A stretch of DNA of 64,000 nucleotides from Siphlonurus alternatus (lineage: Eukaryota > Arthropoda > Insecta > Ephemeroptera > Siphlonuridae), in NCBI GenBank assembly GCA_949825025.1, contig OX463788.1:19464799-19528798 (forward strand), read 5' to 3'. This document shows, piece by piece, positions 45,997 through 59,888 of the stretch; position 1 is the stretch's first letter, and every line of letters begins with the position of its first letter. The notes under the pieces are model-generated. The model saw only the letters and a program-made list of their open reading frames with translations, made no database searches and was not told the origin of the DNA. The translations under genes were made by a program, and so were the position numbers.

Positions 45997-48031
45997 CAAT
46001 TACTCATGTAAGTCTACTAAGTCTTCTGACCCGAACCATCCGAAACCCTAACTTCTGCATGTGTCGTGGATTGATCCGGACCGGGGTCGGCCACGGCCTT
46101 GCATGCATTGCAATTCATACTGGCATTTACCTGATATGACTGAAGGCAACGTGGAAACCCGTCGGAATCGATGCTACAGCTTTTGTAAATGAACCTTAAT
46201 ATTGTTCGATGGTCCAAATAAATAAATAATAATAAAAAAATAATAAGAACTTAATTACGTTACAAAAACATTCATATGTACACTATAAGCTACACAATTC
46301 AACGATTCTACTCGGAACGATTGTGTATCATAATTTTGAGTACATCAAATAATTTAATACGGATCTCAAGTTATGTTCAACATTATATAGTAAATATTTT
46401 ATCAACAATGGTGTACTCCATAAATCCAATCTCAACAGTCACCATCATTATATGTATAATATATGTGACATTTACAGTTTACAGTGATTGTTCACAATAA
46501 CGTGTGTTTATCAACATTCATACTGTTGAATCTCCCACAAAATGTACACCTGACTCTTGCATATGTGACAAATAACACTCACTTTTTTTTTCTTTGAATA
46601 CCGCAACATACAGATCTTGCAACAAAATGAACAAAAATTGAGTTGATAATTCTATTGAGCTAATACATGCAACTAGAGCTCTGCCCAAAAACGGGCAAGA
46701 GCGTATTTATTAGATCTTGATCAACAAAACCAATCGGTCGGGATTGCCTTTCCGTGGTCTTCGTGGCTCCGAATAATCACCTGGGAGGCTTGTTTTTGTT
46801 TTGGATTATTTTTGTTTCTGCATGGTGTTTTTTGTTTTTATTAATTAATTCGTAGTGTGTAAAATTACGTACAAACTAATAAAAAAATTACTAATTCTTG
46901 GTTGTAGGGGTATATTGCGGCATTACGTCATGAAATAGTTGGAAAGTCGTCACTTTCATGACGTCATTCGTCCATAATGAGTCAAGAACAAAACGATGGC
47001 GGACAGGAGGGCGTGTTTCAAATGAGTCTAAGCCAAAAACAAACACAGAGCTGCAATGTTTTGTAAAGATCACGGTAATTAGACCGTGTACTCGCGATGC
47101 TCCATCAATATTGTTTGTCAATTGCGTATAAATACAATGTATATAAGTGTTTATTTTTGCACACCTGGCGTCCGCAATTTGCCCCTGCAGTTTTCGTACT
47201 TATTGTTAAAAGACTAAATGGCGTGCAGCGCTGTGTCGATACTGTCGATCACAGTAGTTTGCATCGTAAGGGCTTTTAGAAATTCGTCATTTACTCTGTT
47301 CGTTTAGAAATATACACAATCAACTGAGAACCAAGAATAAGATTTTGCTAACGTTTCCTTTGATTTATGAATCATTTACATATATGCATTTATTTTTATA
47401 TACAGTATATTATACCTGAAAACCTGATACTACCTGTAACATTCCTATATTTTAAATTTCTCCAAGTATTCAAAGCGCTATATAAAGGGGTGATCTAGGG
47501 GCTGTAGGAGAGCCAATAAGTAGTACTTCGGGGTCAGCGGGGGGAAAGCACTACAGCAAACTGCTGGCCTTCCTAATGTACTTAATGTACTGGTTTGGGT
47601 GGTGGGAGGGCAAGTGTAGGGCGGCGTGTACAGAGCCCCTTGCTCCCCATCTGATCGCCCCGGCCCGCACGCCTATTACCAACTGTCTGCCTGCCGTTAT
47701 ACCTCTGGCAGGTCTTGCTCGAGCCATTGTAGGCCATCAGCAGGTAGGCATCACAGAAGAAGAAAGTGATTCTCCTTAGGACAGAACGCCTTTCTCCCGT
47801 TTGCTCAGGCTACAAAAGTAAAAGTTTTCTCCTCTGCTTGAAAGAAATAATAAAAACGGTATAATTTCACATAGAATTTCAATAACAATTATTACTCTAT
47901 AAGAGTACATAAAGGATAATAATAATATAAGTAAATGTTTATTGAGCAGAAAAACAAAATACATATCCATTCACATAGTGTTCAGCCACCCAAATAAAGA
48001 GATGGCGCTGACCACTGAAATTTTGGCTGTT

Positions 48032-48440
48032 TTTTTTTTTTTTTTTTACAAGGATACACCCCTAAGAGCTTACAGCTCGCGGGAGCTTACAGCTCGCGGC
48101 GGGGTACTGGGTAGGGATAAGGTAGGGAACGGATAGTGGCCACGGCCTGCATGCTACGCGTCCCAGCATTCGCTGAGGTGAGACTGAGGGAACCGTGGAA
48201 AACCTCAGTCAGGACGGACACCTCTACTTTTTCTCAATGGACCAAAGCGATGTCCAAAGCCTGGGGAACCACACACAAGTGCATCACTGCACTGGGTGGA
48301 AAGCGAGAAGAATTTACCCCAGGGAGGGAGCAGCGTATTTTTTACTTGAAATGGTCACCCATCCAAGTACTAACCACGCTCGACGTAGCCTGACTTCGGT
48401 GATCTAATGAGAACCGGTCAATGCACTGCGCCACGCTCAA
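48032..48440 (-). mobile_element. 5S-rRNA-derived SINE, copy 1
   Basis: On the minus strand the head (about 48432-48345) reads CGGTTCTCATTAGATCACCG, AAGTC, GGTTAGTACTTGGATGGGTG, ACC. This closely follows the central and 3' part of eukaryotic 5S rRNA, including the internal pol III promoter region. It continues into an unrelated body containing CCACGGTTCCCTCAGTCTCA and ends in an A-rich tail (T-run at 48032-48049 on the plus strand). That is the structure of a SINE3-type element, not a functional 5S gene, because the 5' and 3' 5S ends are replaced. A diverged copy lies at 52490-52700. Confidence 0.75.
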
Positions 48441-50452
48441 CCTCAACCTGATTCTGCCGAGGATACGGCAATACCTATATAGCATCGGGAGAATCACAAA
48501 AACAATAAAATTTATATGAAATACATCACTTACGAAGTTGATTTTTTTTTTAAATATTTGTCCGAAGGTATTTGATAACTAATTATGGTGTTGTCATTTC
48601 TGTAAAATTATGCTGTGGCTGCTGATAGAAAAATTACATCATGATTTTACAATATTAAACATTAAACAGCCAATATATCATCGCCATACACACGTAAATT
48701 TAGCTGTTACCACCAGGTTCGCACTAACTTTATGACGTCAATACGACTTGTATGTATGTACAGAACAATGTATATTTATATAATATTTGTCACTCAAATA
48801 GGTATGTTTTCATGCAGTTTAATTAATAATGTGTGGAGAGACGTACAATACACACAGTATAGCCTTTGATCAAATATATAATATTTTTGAATTTGAATAT
48901 ATTTATTAACTGGTTACCTACCTAACTCCCACACTGCACGAAAAAAGTCATCCTACTTGCCTACTTGGCTATACAACAAACCCCAAGATGCAGTCGGTGC
49001 GGGACGACACGCTATGAAGTCGGCTCTTTTTTATTTTTTTACTACTCTATGATAATTATATGATACGTATTATTAATTAATATATAACTGGATAATTATG
49101 CTGCATGCATATATGCATGCAGATGCGATACAGGCATGATGCAGGCTTGCAAGAGATGAAGTATTAGCAAGGAGCGAGTAAGCCTGCCTCATTAAGCCTC
49201 ACCCTAATTAGTGGTCATTTACCGACCGGGTTCCAGGCTGTAATGCAAGCCAGAGCAACCCTGCTGGCCAAAGAAATCCTTTCGTGAGATTTGAATCTTG
49301 ACGCGTTAATAAATCAGCCTATCAGAGAGTAAAGCGGGCAAGTACTTGGTTGCTCTGACAGTGAGTGGAGATATTGCGCGCGACCTAATTGTCGGTCAAT
49401 CACCGTCACTCTTGCCTACTCCACTCTCGCTCACTGACTCGCAACGTTTCGCCAGCCTACTGTGCCACCCCCTCTTCTCCTCCGCACCTTCGGACTGCTT
49501 TGTGACGTCATACACACGTCACTTCATTTCGTATAACTGATAAAATTTAAAAGGCCTCTATCAAGTATTACAATTATTATTTACAAACCTATATAAAATT
49601 AATTTATTCTGACTGTCTTGCTTATATACAGAAGCTGTTATACAATAAATTGATTGGTCATACAAGACAGTGATTGTTTCGTATTATAATAGGATCGATT
49701 AATTCATAGAATATGATTGATTTAAGGTTATTGTGATTTCTTTTTTTGTTCTTGCTGATAACTGAATAGGTGAAACCCATGCGTGAAAACAAACACTTAC
49801 AAATGAAAGTTATAAAACTAATTATTATTTTTTGGCACAGCTCGATGAGTATTATTTACTTGCAATATTTTTGAAGACATAAATTAATATGAAAGTCTAG
49901 ATTCTAAAAGCAAAAGTATTTTTAAGAGTGATTGTTCACATGCACGAAGCGGCGGAGTTGGTTGAGCTAGGCCAGTTCGGCCTACTGCATGCAGTCAGTG
50001 CGTGCAAAGTAATGAGCAAGAGAGCGATACGGCACGCTACCAAGCCGCCTTCTAAAGGTGAATGTGTTAGGAGGTAGGCCTACGAGTGTAGGCAGGCAGG
50101 TACCGTGTTGGGCAACATAACCTCAGCTCAGTATGTAGGCCACGTCAGGCGGCTAAGCCAGCTAGGGCCAGTGACCGCTCCACATACTGCACCTCAGCGG
50201 GAGGGAGCGCCAACAATGCCATTACGTTTTGAGCTCTGGTGGGCGAAATCAGGTACTATACAAATAGTACAAATACACATTTATCATCCCAAGGTTATCA
50301 AGGAATGAGACTTCAGCGGACAGACACTTCTTACAAAATGCAACCATTGCGTTGTGCCAGAAGACTTAGGTATGATATATTTATACACGATGGATAAATG
50401 CACATATAATTTAATTTATTTGACATTTTTATTTAGTTTTAATCAACAAATA

Positions 50453-50623
50453 CAGGCGCGGATCCGGGGTGCGCCCCCCCCCCCCCCCGCGAAATGTTGG
50501 ATTTAACATGGTCAATATAGGCATCTCCCCCCCGTTAATTTTTTTTTTTTTTTTATCATTGACCGTATGGAGACAGCTCCCCACCCCCACCCCCATTTCA
50601 ATTTTTTTCTGGATAAGCGCCTG
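50453..50623. mobile_element. Small hAT-type MITE, copy 1
   Basis: Starts CAGGCGCGGATCCGGGG, ends CTGGATAAGCGCCTG. The inner words GTTGGATTTAACATGG, CAATATAGGCAT and TTGACC-TATGGAG are shared with the 162-bp copy at 62258-62419. It contains a run of C. Ends are slightly decayed and the target duplication is not clear. Confidence 0.7.
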
Positions 50624-52489
50624 AACATTATATTATAAATGTTAAAATGCTATTTCGCATGTACCATTATAAGCATTTAAAGTCTTCTTTTTGATCCGTT
50701 TTTGAGAATATAGGCAAAATTTAGTCATGCACCCAAAGCATTTAAAGTTGTTTTAAATTATTTTGTTACGTGTTAATGGTATATTTATTTGTACAGTATA
50801 TTATATAATATACTATACATAATATATTATGAAGAAATTTCATTTTTAGATCGAATTATAATAATATAATAATTATTATACTATCTATGCAAAATTTGTT
50901 ATTGACTCTCAAAATGAAAATTTACATGTCTTTATTATTACTGTTATTATTATTATTTACTTTTCTACTTGTGTGATTCACGTAGAAATCATGCTGTATA
51001 CTGTATAGCCATTCAATGATCGAAATAAGATTTGAATATATGAAGTCATATTATATAATATATATAATATATGGCGCAAGCATTTTTTTTTTTTTTTTTC
51101 AAAAGGCGGGTGCATGATTTGAGGAGTGTGAACCCACCAACCCATGTATTTTGCCTTACATGACAATATAATGTGCATGTGAATGCGTTATTAGAGCAAT
51201 GCATAAATTTAATCTCGAAACGCATAATTTTATTTTTTATACAAATTATTAAATTATTGACCATTTTTGTGACGTAAACTGAAAGTGTATATTATTTTGT
51301 AAGATATAGTTGCAACGTTGAAACTTTTGGTACCATTACCAAGTTATCGTGCTCCACTATGGTGTGCTATATTGAGGGCGTTCACTGTGAATATAGAATC
51401 TACAAGTGTTCATCCATACTACGTCATCAAAACTTTGGTATATAAAAGCTATGCTTTTTAAACTACGCACTATATATTTCCAAGCATTAAAATGCGACAT
51501 TTAATTAAATTACATTTTTTTACATATATGAAATCCAGAGTGATCATAAGACACATTGGTGCATAATTCGTCTGTTATGATGTCATGAACGGCTTCGCGA
51601 CCACCTAGCTAGCTGTGGACGAGAGCTCAGAGGCTGTTGCAGAGCTGCGGAGCCGCGGAGCGAGCTGTAGAGCGCGAGTACACCAGCAGAGCACTGACCC
51701 ACTCGGCGGTCACCGCTCCGTACTTCCCCCCTCTTTCCCCACAAGGCCTACTCTCGCTAGGCTGAGGCATATGCTAACGTTCACCACGCTGCAGCAAATT
51801 GCCACACTGTATTTGGTCCAATAATTACCACAAACAACATAGTATAGTACGTACTTGAAACTCAAATCTCGGGAGGTTGATTTGACACATCAGTACTCCC
51901 ACAGCCGAGATTTATAAAAAAATTAATCAACTGTCACTAACACATAAGTACATAATAGTAAATAAAATAATAAAGAAATACAGAGCCGACTATAGACGCT
52001 TGTTGATAATGCTGGGGTTTTAACATCAAGGACACATAAAAATATTAGTAGGTCCACAAAATAATAACATGTTGCGTAACCAACCGTAAATATAATAAAA
52101 TATTAATGTATAATTTTAATAATAGTGTACCGGTATAAGAAAATAATGTTTAACATATTATATTTTTTTTAAGTATTTGGAATCTTTATAAACTTAACTT
52201 GAATAATGGTGCATGGCTGTAGCAACAACAACAATACAAAAAGTCAGAAAACAAAAATTTGACAAATTACTGCCTTCATATTATTTTGGGGGGGGGGGGT
52301 GCGAAAGTTTTAAGTCTATTGCATATATTATGCATTTAGAATTTTGAGATTATATTATTACATAATTATATGCATGACGGTGCATGTTTTGGTCATATGT
52401 AGCTTTAAACCAATGTCCACCTGACGACATGCACAAGTCGCATTCCTTATCATGTTTTTTCCACCTTTTTCCACCCCTAACAGCTTGAT

Positions 52490-52700
52490 GCTCCCGGAGG
52501 AGGAGGGGATGAAGCTGAAGGAAACCCTTAGTGAGAACCGACACCTTTATTACATATTTACCAATGGACAAAAGCTATATAACAGCATTCATACATGATC
52601 ACATGGGAAAGGTGCAGCATAATTTTTCCTTGAAATGTCCACCAATCTTATAACACTCGACGATGCGTGAACTGTGATTTATCAGGAACAGGTCAGAGAT
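52490..52700 (-). mobile_element. 5S-rRNA-derived SINE, copy 2 (older)
   Basis: Word-by-word parallel to copy 1: GCTGAAGGAAACCCTTAGTG, ACCGACACCTTTATT, CAATGGACAAAAGC, TTTTTCCTTGAAATG-TC-ACC, ACACTCGACGATGCGTGAAC and GGTCAGAGATTGAATGG. The 5S-like head is eroded. Same strand as copy 1, 4 kb away. Confidence 0.6.
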
Positions 52701-55604
52701 TGAATGGTACTGCATAATATAATATTAATATGTATAATAATATCATGCATACACGAACAAGCGCCCAGTACAGTAATTTTAATCCGTATTTTGATGAAAA
52801 CGAATAAATTCAGTACAGATATTACAAAGAAAGATTGTTTCATTTATTTTAGTCTTAATAGTCGGTAGCAAAATTATAAAATATGGTAATAACTTATATA
52901 CACAGAGGTAAACAGTTGATGTAACTATTACATTAATGTAAGCGAATAAGCAGCGACATCAGACAACATTCGATTTCTAATGCGTTTTTACTCTCACTTT
53001 AAAACGTCGAGGTAATTTTTATTATTATTATTATTATTATTATCATGCTACTAGCTGCCTTGCACCGGTAAGCTTGTACTTTTGTTGTGGGGAGTACAGC
53101 AGTAAGATCAGTGACCCACTCCCCGGTCGTTCACTTTCAATGTGGCCTCCCCCCAGTCCCCCTCACTCATTCCGTGACGCCGTGGTAGCAGGTCACGAGC
53201 TAGCTAGCGCAGGCCTCCTCAGTTATCGTTGGCAAATCAACTCCCTCCTCCCTCTCCCAGCAGCCCAACGACCGCGACACTCGCGCTGCATCGCGAACTT
53301 CTAGATATATTATACGGCCCAGTTCCTTGCTTCACATTACAATCTTTTCTGTATTACAATGTACACTTGTTTATATATTGCATGCTAAACACCATGCAGC
53401 CAGAGCCCTCTGGGTAAACGCACTGCAGCAACGGACACAAAATAATAACGAACACGCAGTGCTTCTCTAAACATTAGTTATGAAGCTTATTGAGCTACGC
53501 TAAACCATTAAATCATGCAGAAACTGATTTGTGCATATATATTTTTTTTTGCACTTCTTAATGCGTGAATATGACAAATTCATTTTATTGAAGTAGTGCT
53601 GTCCGTTTATAATGACATGCAGTTCAGCAAAAAAAATATTGCATAATCTAAGCAGTTTTAGTACAGTAATGCATGTTTATTGCAGAACATAACTGAAGGA
53701 AGCTAATATTATGTTTAGTAATTTATAAACTATAAAACCTATATAGGTAAGTTCGCAAACCCTGCATGCTCGGTGTACTCTGATCGTGAGCAAGTTCACA
53801 AACAAAAAAGTCACGTCATCTGCACTTTGCACTTCCTACCCCACCCTCTGAGCTATAAGAGTAAGAAAGTTTACATAATGCATCAGTGTACACCGAGCAG
53901 GGTTTATGAACAGACCTATAATTTATTAATTCTAAACCAGATATTATTATATTCGATTTTTCAACATATATATATATATTCTTTCTGACAAATTGGTGTA
54001 CGAGATTGTGTCTTCTGCAGTATTATAAAATTAATTAAATTTTTCATGAAACTATTGAGACTTCCAGGTACAAAACAACAGCTGGGGGGTCTTCAAATAA
54101 CACCACTTAACCTAAACTTAGACTGTCTTAGTGCAACAATAAAGAATACACTAAGATTGTCTTAATTTTAGGATTGTTGTAATTTGTGGTATTTCCATAT
54201 TTGCAGTAAATGTTGCTTTCAAAGTCATAATATAGAGATAAGGAAAAAAAGAAAAAAAAAAAAAAAAAAAAGCTCAATCAGAAAGTGCAAGTGCCCTATT
54301 TGAGTTATTTTGCATTGCATCTGGTTTATCATTGAATAAAAATATACAAACATTATATGAGACCCTTCAGATCAAAATTACAGATCAAAATTAATGTATA
54401 AAAGCGCAAATCAACTTATAATATACTGCAACATATATTATAATATACTATACAAATTATTTAATTATTGTAGGTAGAAGGTCGTTATTGATGAAAACAA
54501 AACAAATAACTGAACTTACGTAAAAAGAGGATACATAAGCTCGTTTGATCGCCACCTGAACTGTATTGAACTGTACTTGAACTGGATGCAGAAGTAATGA
54601 CTAATTATATTGATGATTGTGTATTTATTGTGTAACGTGCTATTTGTTTTATGTATCATTATATATATTGAATTTTGTTGTACACATACTTATTTTATTG
54701 TATGTCACACAACTAAATGAAAATTTAATATAATCCTAAGCTATACTCATGCATACCGGTTATATTATATTTAATTTATGATGTGATTCCATTGATTAAA
54801 TTTTTAATACAACTGCTACTGATAGCGCTTGGAAAAATAGTAAAAAAAAAATAAAAAGCTTTATTATGTTATTCATATTTTCTATTGCATTAATGCAGGA
54901 TGCCTAATCTGCCCGTTTATTACAGGGGATCGAACCTGTAGAATGTGCCTACTAATGCACTCGAAGAGTCGATTTGCTTTACTCCCAACTCGTACTAAAT
55001 AATATTGTTGATGTTTATGTTTATATGGTGTTCGATTGATCGCTACGCAACAGTCATAGTACAGTCAGTCGCTACAGTCAGTACACCACCTACGATGAGA
55101 AGAATTTTGTTAGTAACAATAAGGCTTTCTATTTCAGTTGTGGATCAATTAATAATCCCAAATATTCCATTCAAATTTTGCAATATTTTGAATACATAAT
55201 AGTATTATGTTTAGTTTATTCTCATTAAAAATAAATTTTTGCCACAACTGAAACGAGGGTAACTTAATAAAGTGAGTAATAATTACAACAATATTCCTCG
55301 GTCCTAATAAAAAATAATAATGCTTGAATATTATGTATATACACATATTTATACATAACTTAAACAAATTGTGACTTTCATAAACTGTGTTATGTACATA
55401 ATACATGTAATGATGAATAAAAAAAAAATAATAATTTAAAATGTTTATTGAATGTTAAATCCAATATTATAACTGAAAGACTATGTAGTTCTCGTAACGT
55501 CCGCTTGGCGCTACATCCTTGCAGCACTGTAAGAAGTTCATAGATCTCTCAATAGAGGTCAATAGCATTTTTATAATAAAGAATTTAAAATCATGGCGGT
55601 AACA

Positions 55605-55610
55605 AAATAA

Positions 55611-55689
<79 letters not shown>

Positions 55690-55690
55690 A
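55605..55690. repeat. (TAAA)n microsatellite
   Basis: About 21 copies of AATA/TAAA, probably grown from a retroelement tail. Confidence 0.95.
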
Positions 55691-56004
55691 AATTATAATT
55701 TGCAAGTTGTTTGCCCTTGTTGTACACTTAAAAAGTAAATAAAATGTGTTTTTTTTTCCAATAGTTTTCTTGTGAAAAAATTTACATTTCGTGCAAACTC
55801 TATAACATAATTATACTGTATAATTTATATTGCAACAAAATATATACATTACAATTTCTTAACTTTATCTACTTCCGGGAGGAGTGATAGTGTTCAAGGC
55901 TGAAAATGTGCAAAATACTGAAGAAATTATAGTAATGGCCGTAATGGGTCATTCCACATTGTTTTTAATATTTAGATTAATACATACAAGATTAGTCAGT
56001 TCAT

Positions 56005-56398
56005 TTAAGGTAGAGATAACGCCGAACAGCTGATCAACGTAATGCCCTTTGATTAACATGTAAACTTTAGGAAATTGACAAAAATTCTGAATTTTTTTTG
56101 AGAGGCAGATATTAGTGCCTATAAAACCATAGAAAAAATTTCAAAACGATTTAACGAGCCGATTTTTTTTAATTAATTTTTTTAACTTTCAGCATAGGAC
56201 TTTCCCATGGAGAGCCAAACTAAAAAATCAATTTAAAAAAATCGGCTCGTTAAATGTTTTTGAAACTTTTGCTATGGCTTTTAGGCACTAATATCTGCCT
56301 CTCCAAAAAATTTCAGAATTTTTGTCAATTTGCTAAGGTTTATATGTTAATCAAAGGGGATAACGTCGAACAGCTGTTCGACGTTATCTCTACCTTAA
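56005..56398. mobile_element. TTAA-type fold-back MITE, family H
   Basis: TTAAGGTAGAGATAACG(C/T)CGAACAGCTG at both ends in inverse orientation, TTAA borders, then inverted arms of about 150 bp (CTTTGATTAACATG, TTTAGGAAATTGACAAAAAT, GCAGATATTAGTGCCTA, AAACGATTTAACGAGCCGAT). The outer 16 bp equal those of family A although the interiors are unrelated. Half of a relative is at 1428-1596. Confidence 0.85.
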
Positions 56399-59300
56399 AA
56401 CTTGTTTACGTTTTTATTCATTCAATATTAATACATTACCATTCTGAATGTACGTCTGTCTCAATGTACCGGTACGTCTGTCTGAATGTTAGCTAACATC
56501 CGTACAAGGTATTGACACCTGGATTGTGGCAGTACATTATTGCTATACGATAGTAAATTATTATTTTTATTGATAAGTCGAATTGTTTTAAACATGAGTT
56601 TGCAAGACACTCTCATTCATATTTCCATATATATACATACTCTGAAGTAGATAAAATGACACAGGACCCCTGTTTATCAATATATTAAAATATATACAAC
56701 ATGTCGCGTGTGTATTATATATATATTCTTTTATATTGTTCATTTTTATTTCTACATTTTTATGTGACAAACATCTGTAAAAAAATTATTATTATTATTA
56801 CTATAAATTTATAGTAATAATAAAACTGTGAGCTGTGATACGTATTATAAATTATTTTAATGTATAATTATTATATTGATATAAACATTTACTAAAAGTA
56901 TGAATACAAATAAAGTACCAGCAAATCTTGTTTTGTAATATTTTCTAATTCAGCTGTGCATGGATTACATAGTTAAAAATAATATAATTTATATTTTTAA
57001 ATCTGAAATAAAAAAAAATGCATATTTTTTTCAAATTATATGTATTTTTAATATTTTTATGCTATAAAAAAGTTGTAATAATATATTGATTGATATTTGA
57101 TGAATGAAATATGAAATTTTGATATTTTTCCTAATTACATGTGGAGTCTACTAAAAAAAAATCATTGCTAAAGAATGTCCTATTGTTTCGTTTGACTTGT
57201 GATTACTTATCGTTATTTTTTACAGTACTGTACCAAGAGTATCACGATATATAAAAAAATATATTATGAGCTTTTTTAAGCTTATATTCTGTATCAGAGT
57301 TAAAAATAAGCACAAGTAGAAAGCGCAAGTGTAAACTCAACAAGGGATCGAGTTGCCACGAGGTTTCCATATATAGGGGTAAAAAGTTACGTGCCATCAC
57401 CCCATTGGGAACAAATATAGAAAGTCTAGTGTTGTACGCGCGCGTGGGTTTGGAGGGAGCCGCGCCCGGCGTGCAGTGTTTCTGTTAGGGGTTAGGGGTA
57501 GCGAGGCAGCAGGCTGGTAGCGAGCTACGAGCGCCGGGGCGGGCGTTGCTATAGTTACCAGCAGGCAGGAGCGAGCCCGAGCAGCGAGCGAGCTAGGGTA
57601 GTGAGGGTAAGTAAGGGTGGCTGGTATATATAGGGAGTTGCCTTGGTAACCGACTACTGCTGCAGAGTGGCGGCAGCACCGAGGGAGGGTTAGGAAAGAT
57701 AGTAGGAAGTAGGAAGGGTCGCGTCGCAGCAAGGCACGAGCGCGGAGGGCAGTCACAGCAAGGGGGTTGCGACCGCGAGAAACAGAACCAATAATATAAC
57801 AAATAGGGAAATAGCTTAACAGTAGAAATAAAAGTGTAATCGCGTCACTCACAATGCTTCATATAATGCTCGTTGAAATAATTATTTGTACCCAACTATT
57901 TCATCAGTAGGAATGTATTATAAAGGGAACGATATTTTGGTCCTCGTAATTCGGTACTCAACATAACATTAGGCTGCACGTTGTTTGTGTGTCGCGTTGC
58001 ACCGAGTGGCACGCGGCCAGAAGAGGCTGGTCAGGTGCATGTGGTATGGCAGGCTGCTTGCATGGTTAACCGGCCGCGGTCGTCTCGGGCGGGGCGGCGT
58101 GCGGGACCTATCCCCATGTCGCAGCGCTCACCCTGCCTCCTCGCTGCTATATATTATATGTAATCCATGCTCCACAGAATGCACAGCGACCCTCGCACCT
58201 GCAGCGTGCCGATTCAATACATTATGCAGCGCCGGGACACAATCTGCCTTAATATCCTATATTCAAAATTAAACTGAGGCAGAAACTATTACAGTATGAA
58301 ATAATTTCTGTTCTAAAGAGTGTCATGAACTTGTTACGGATGGCGAAATAACGTTCATACATACCGGAGTTTTGAAGGAAAAAATATATATATATATATA
58401 TCTCATCTGTTTATGTGTAGAAACGATTATCAAATTATTGTTTGAAGTTATATGAACTTACGTCAAATTCATTCACACTGATGATAAAATTGAAAGGGAG
58501 AGTAACATCTCATAAATACTGCCATGTATATGCAAATAATGCTATTTTTTTTTACATGCATTAAATACAGATAATACCTTCCTGGTAGGTCTTAATTAAA
58601 GAGTAATTCGTAATTAGCTTGACAAAAATTCTTGGATTTACATTTTTTTTTTTAATGGTATAACACGAGAAAATTTGTAGAAGTATAACATTATTGTTAT
58701 CATTCACACTGCATGTTGTTTGCGAAATTATTGTAAACGCGGTGAAAGATGAAAAGTTAATTTGAACTAATTTTGAAGATATATAATATTGTGCTTGGAT
58801 TGTCGATTGTATCCTTATTGAAGTATAATTAAATATAATTACATTATTATGACGAAGCTGACTAGCTGGCTGGCTATACACATTTGACCAGAGTGTTCAG
58901 ACCTGCACAACAATATAGAGCTCTGTATAACACCAAAATATATTTAAAGTGGTTCTGTATACCACATTGCAGCTTGTTCAACTGCTGCACGCATGCTGAT
59001 GCACTATGCCAGCACCTCGATCCTGGAGAAGAGATTATTCTTGTCTCCACCTACGCCTCCTCCATGCTTGCATGCTACGCCGACCAAAAAGTTCCATACC
59101 TCATCCTATTTTTAACCCAGACACCACTTTCCAGCATTGTCAAAGGGTATATCGCCGCCTGCATTAATTATTCAGTTTCTCAACATTCGTAATAAAAATG
59201 ATACAACAGATTATGATAAAATTATGCACCTAGAATGCCATCACTTGCTTGTTATTTTCTTAAATCAACATGAATGAATTCAGACGTTTTAAAATTAAAA

Positions 59301-59757
59301 TGAAATTGGTGGTATCAATCATCAATATATATCAATGTAATACAGAGGGTATGTATATATAATATACACATACCCTGATTGCAATATATCTTCTTGATAT
59401 CTATATGCAACATTTTAAAACACACAATAGTTGCATGTTTTTGCTTTATTTTTAGCCAAATTACTTCCAAACCAAAACTATAAAAGAACAAAACACTGCG
59501 GTGCGGTTGTCACAGAAAATTTCTGTCGATTCCGCGACACCGAGTCTGAACAATTCTGATCACTGCTTTGCCCTATTGACATAATAATAATAATAATTAT
59601 CCTATATATACTACTACTCACTGTCAGTCTAGCATTCATTGTCTTTAGTCAGTACATAATCGTGCAGTAAGATTCATTTATGGAAATAACAAACCCTAGA
59701 TAAACAGTAGATAATTCAAAGTCGCTACCCTTTATTCGAAACGTATCCTCACTACTT

Positions 59758-59888
59758 CAGCTCTGTTCATAAATGCACAATCGATCCTTCAATCAATAAT
59801 CATATGAACCATATATGTACAGGTAATATTTATAAGGAAAATCTAATAATGGATTATTATCTGACTGTGCATTTACATACAGACCTAA
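59758..59888. mobile_element. Palindromic MITE, family E, copy 2
   Basis: The left CTCTGTTCATAAATGCACAA and right TGTGCATTTACATACAGACC are inverted versions of the family E terminus at 42399. The centre is diverged, with TAATAATC/GATTATTA words retained. Confidence 0.6.

Noticed and set aside
48345..48432. Functional 5S rRNA gene
   Set aside because: Only the internal part matches 5S; the ends are replaced and it continues into a SINE body with an A-rich tail.
54910..54970. tRNA-like T-arm on the minus strand (GGTTCGATCCC)
   Set aside because: Only the T-loop word and part of a stem are present; no acceptor stem, anticodon arm or box A at the right spacing. The stem pairing is also off by one.
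57397..57852. 151-codon open frame on the minus strand in a GC-rich island
   Set aside because: The length is explained by high G+C. There is no domain, composition is Arg/Ala/Leu/Pro-rich, and no splice signals fit E75.
58441..58475. Donor-like GTAAGT after a short ATG frame on the minus strand
   Set aside because: The frame ends in phase 2, which fits none of the E75 acceptors; the same applies to the GTAAGT near 54515.
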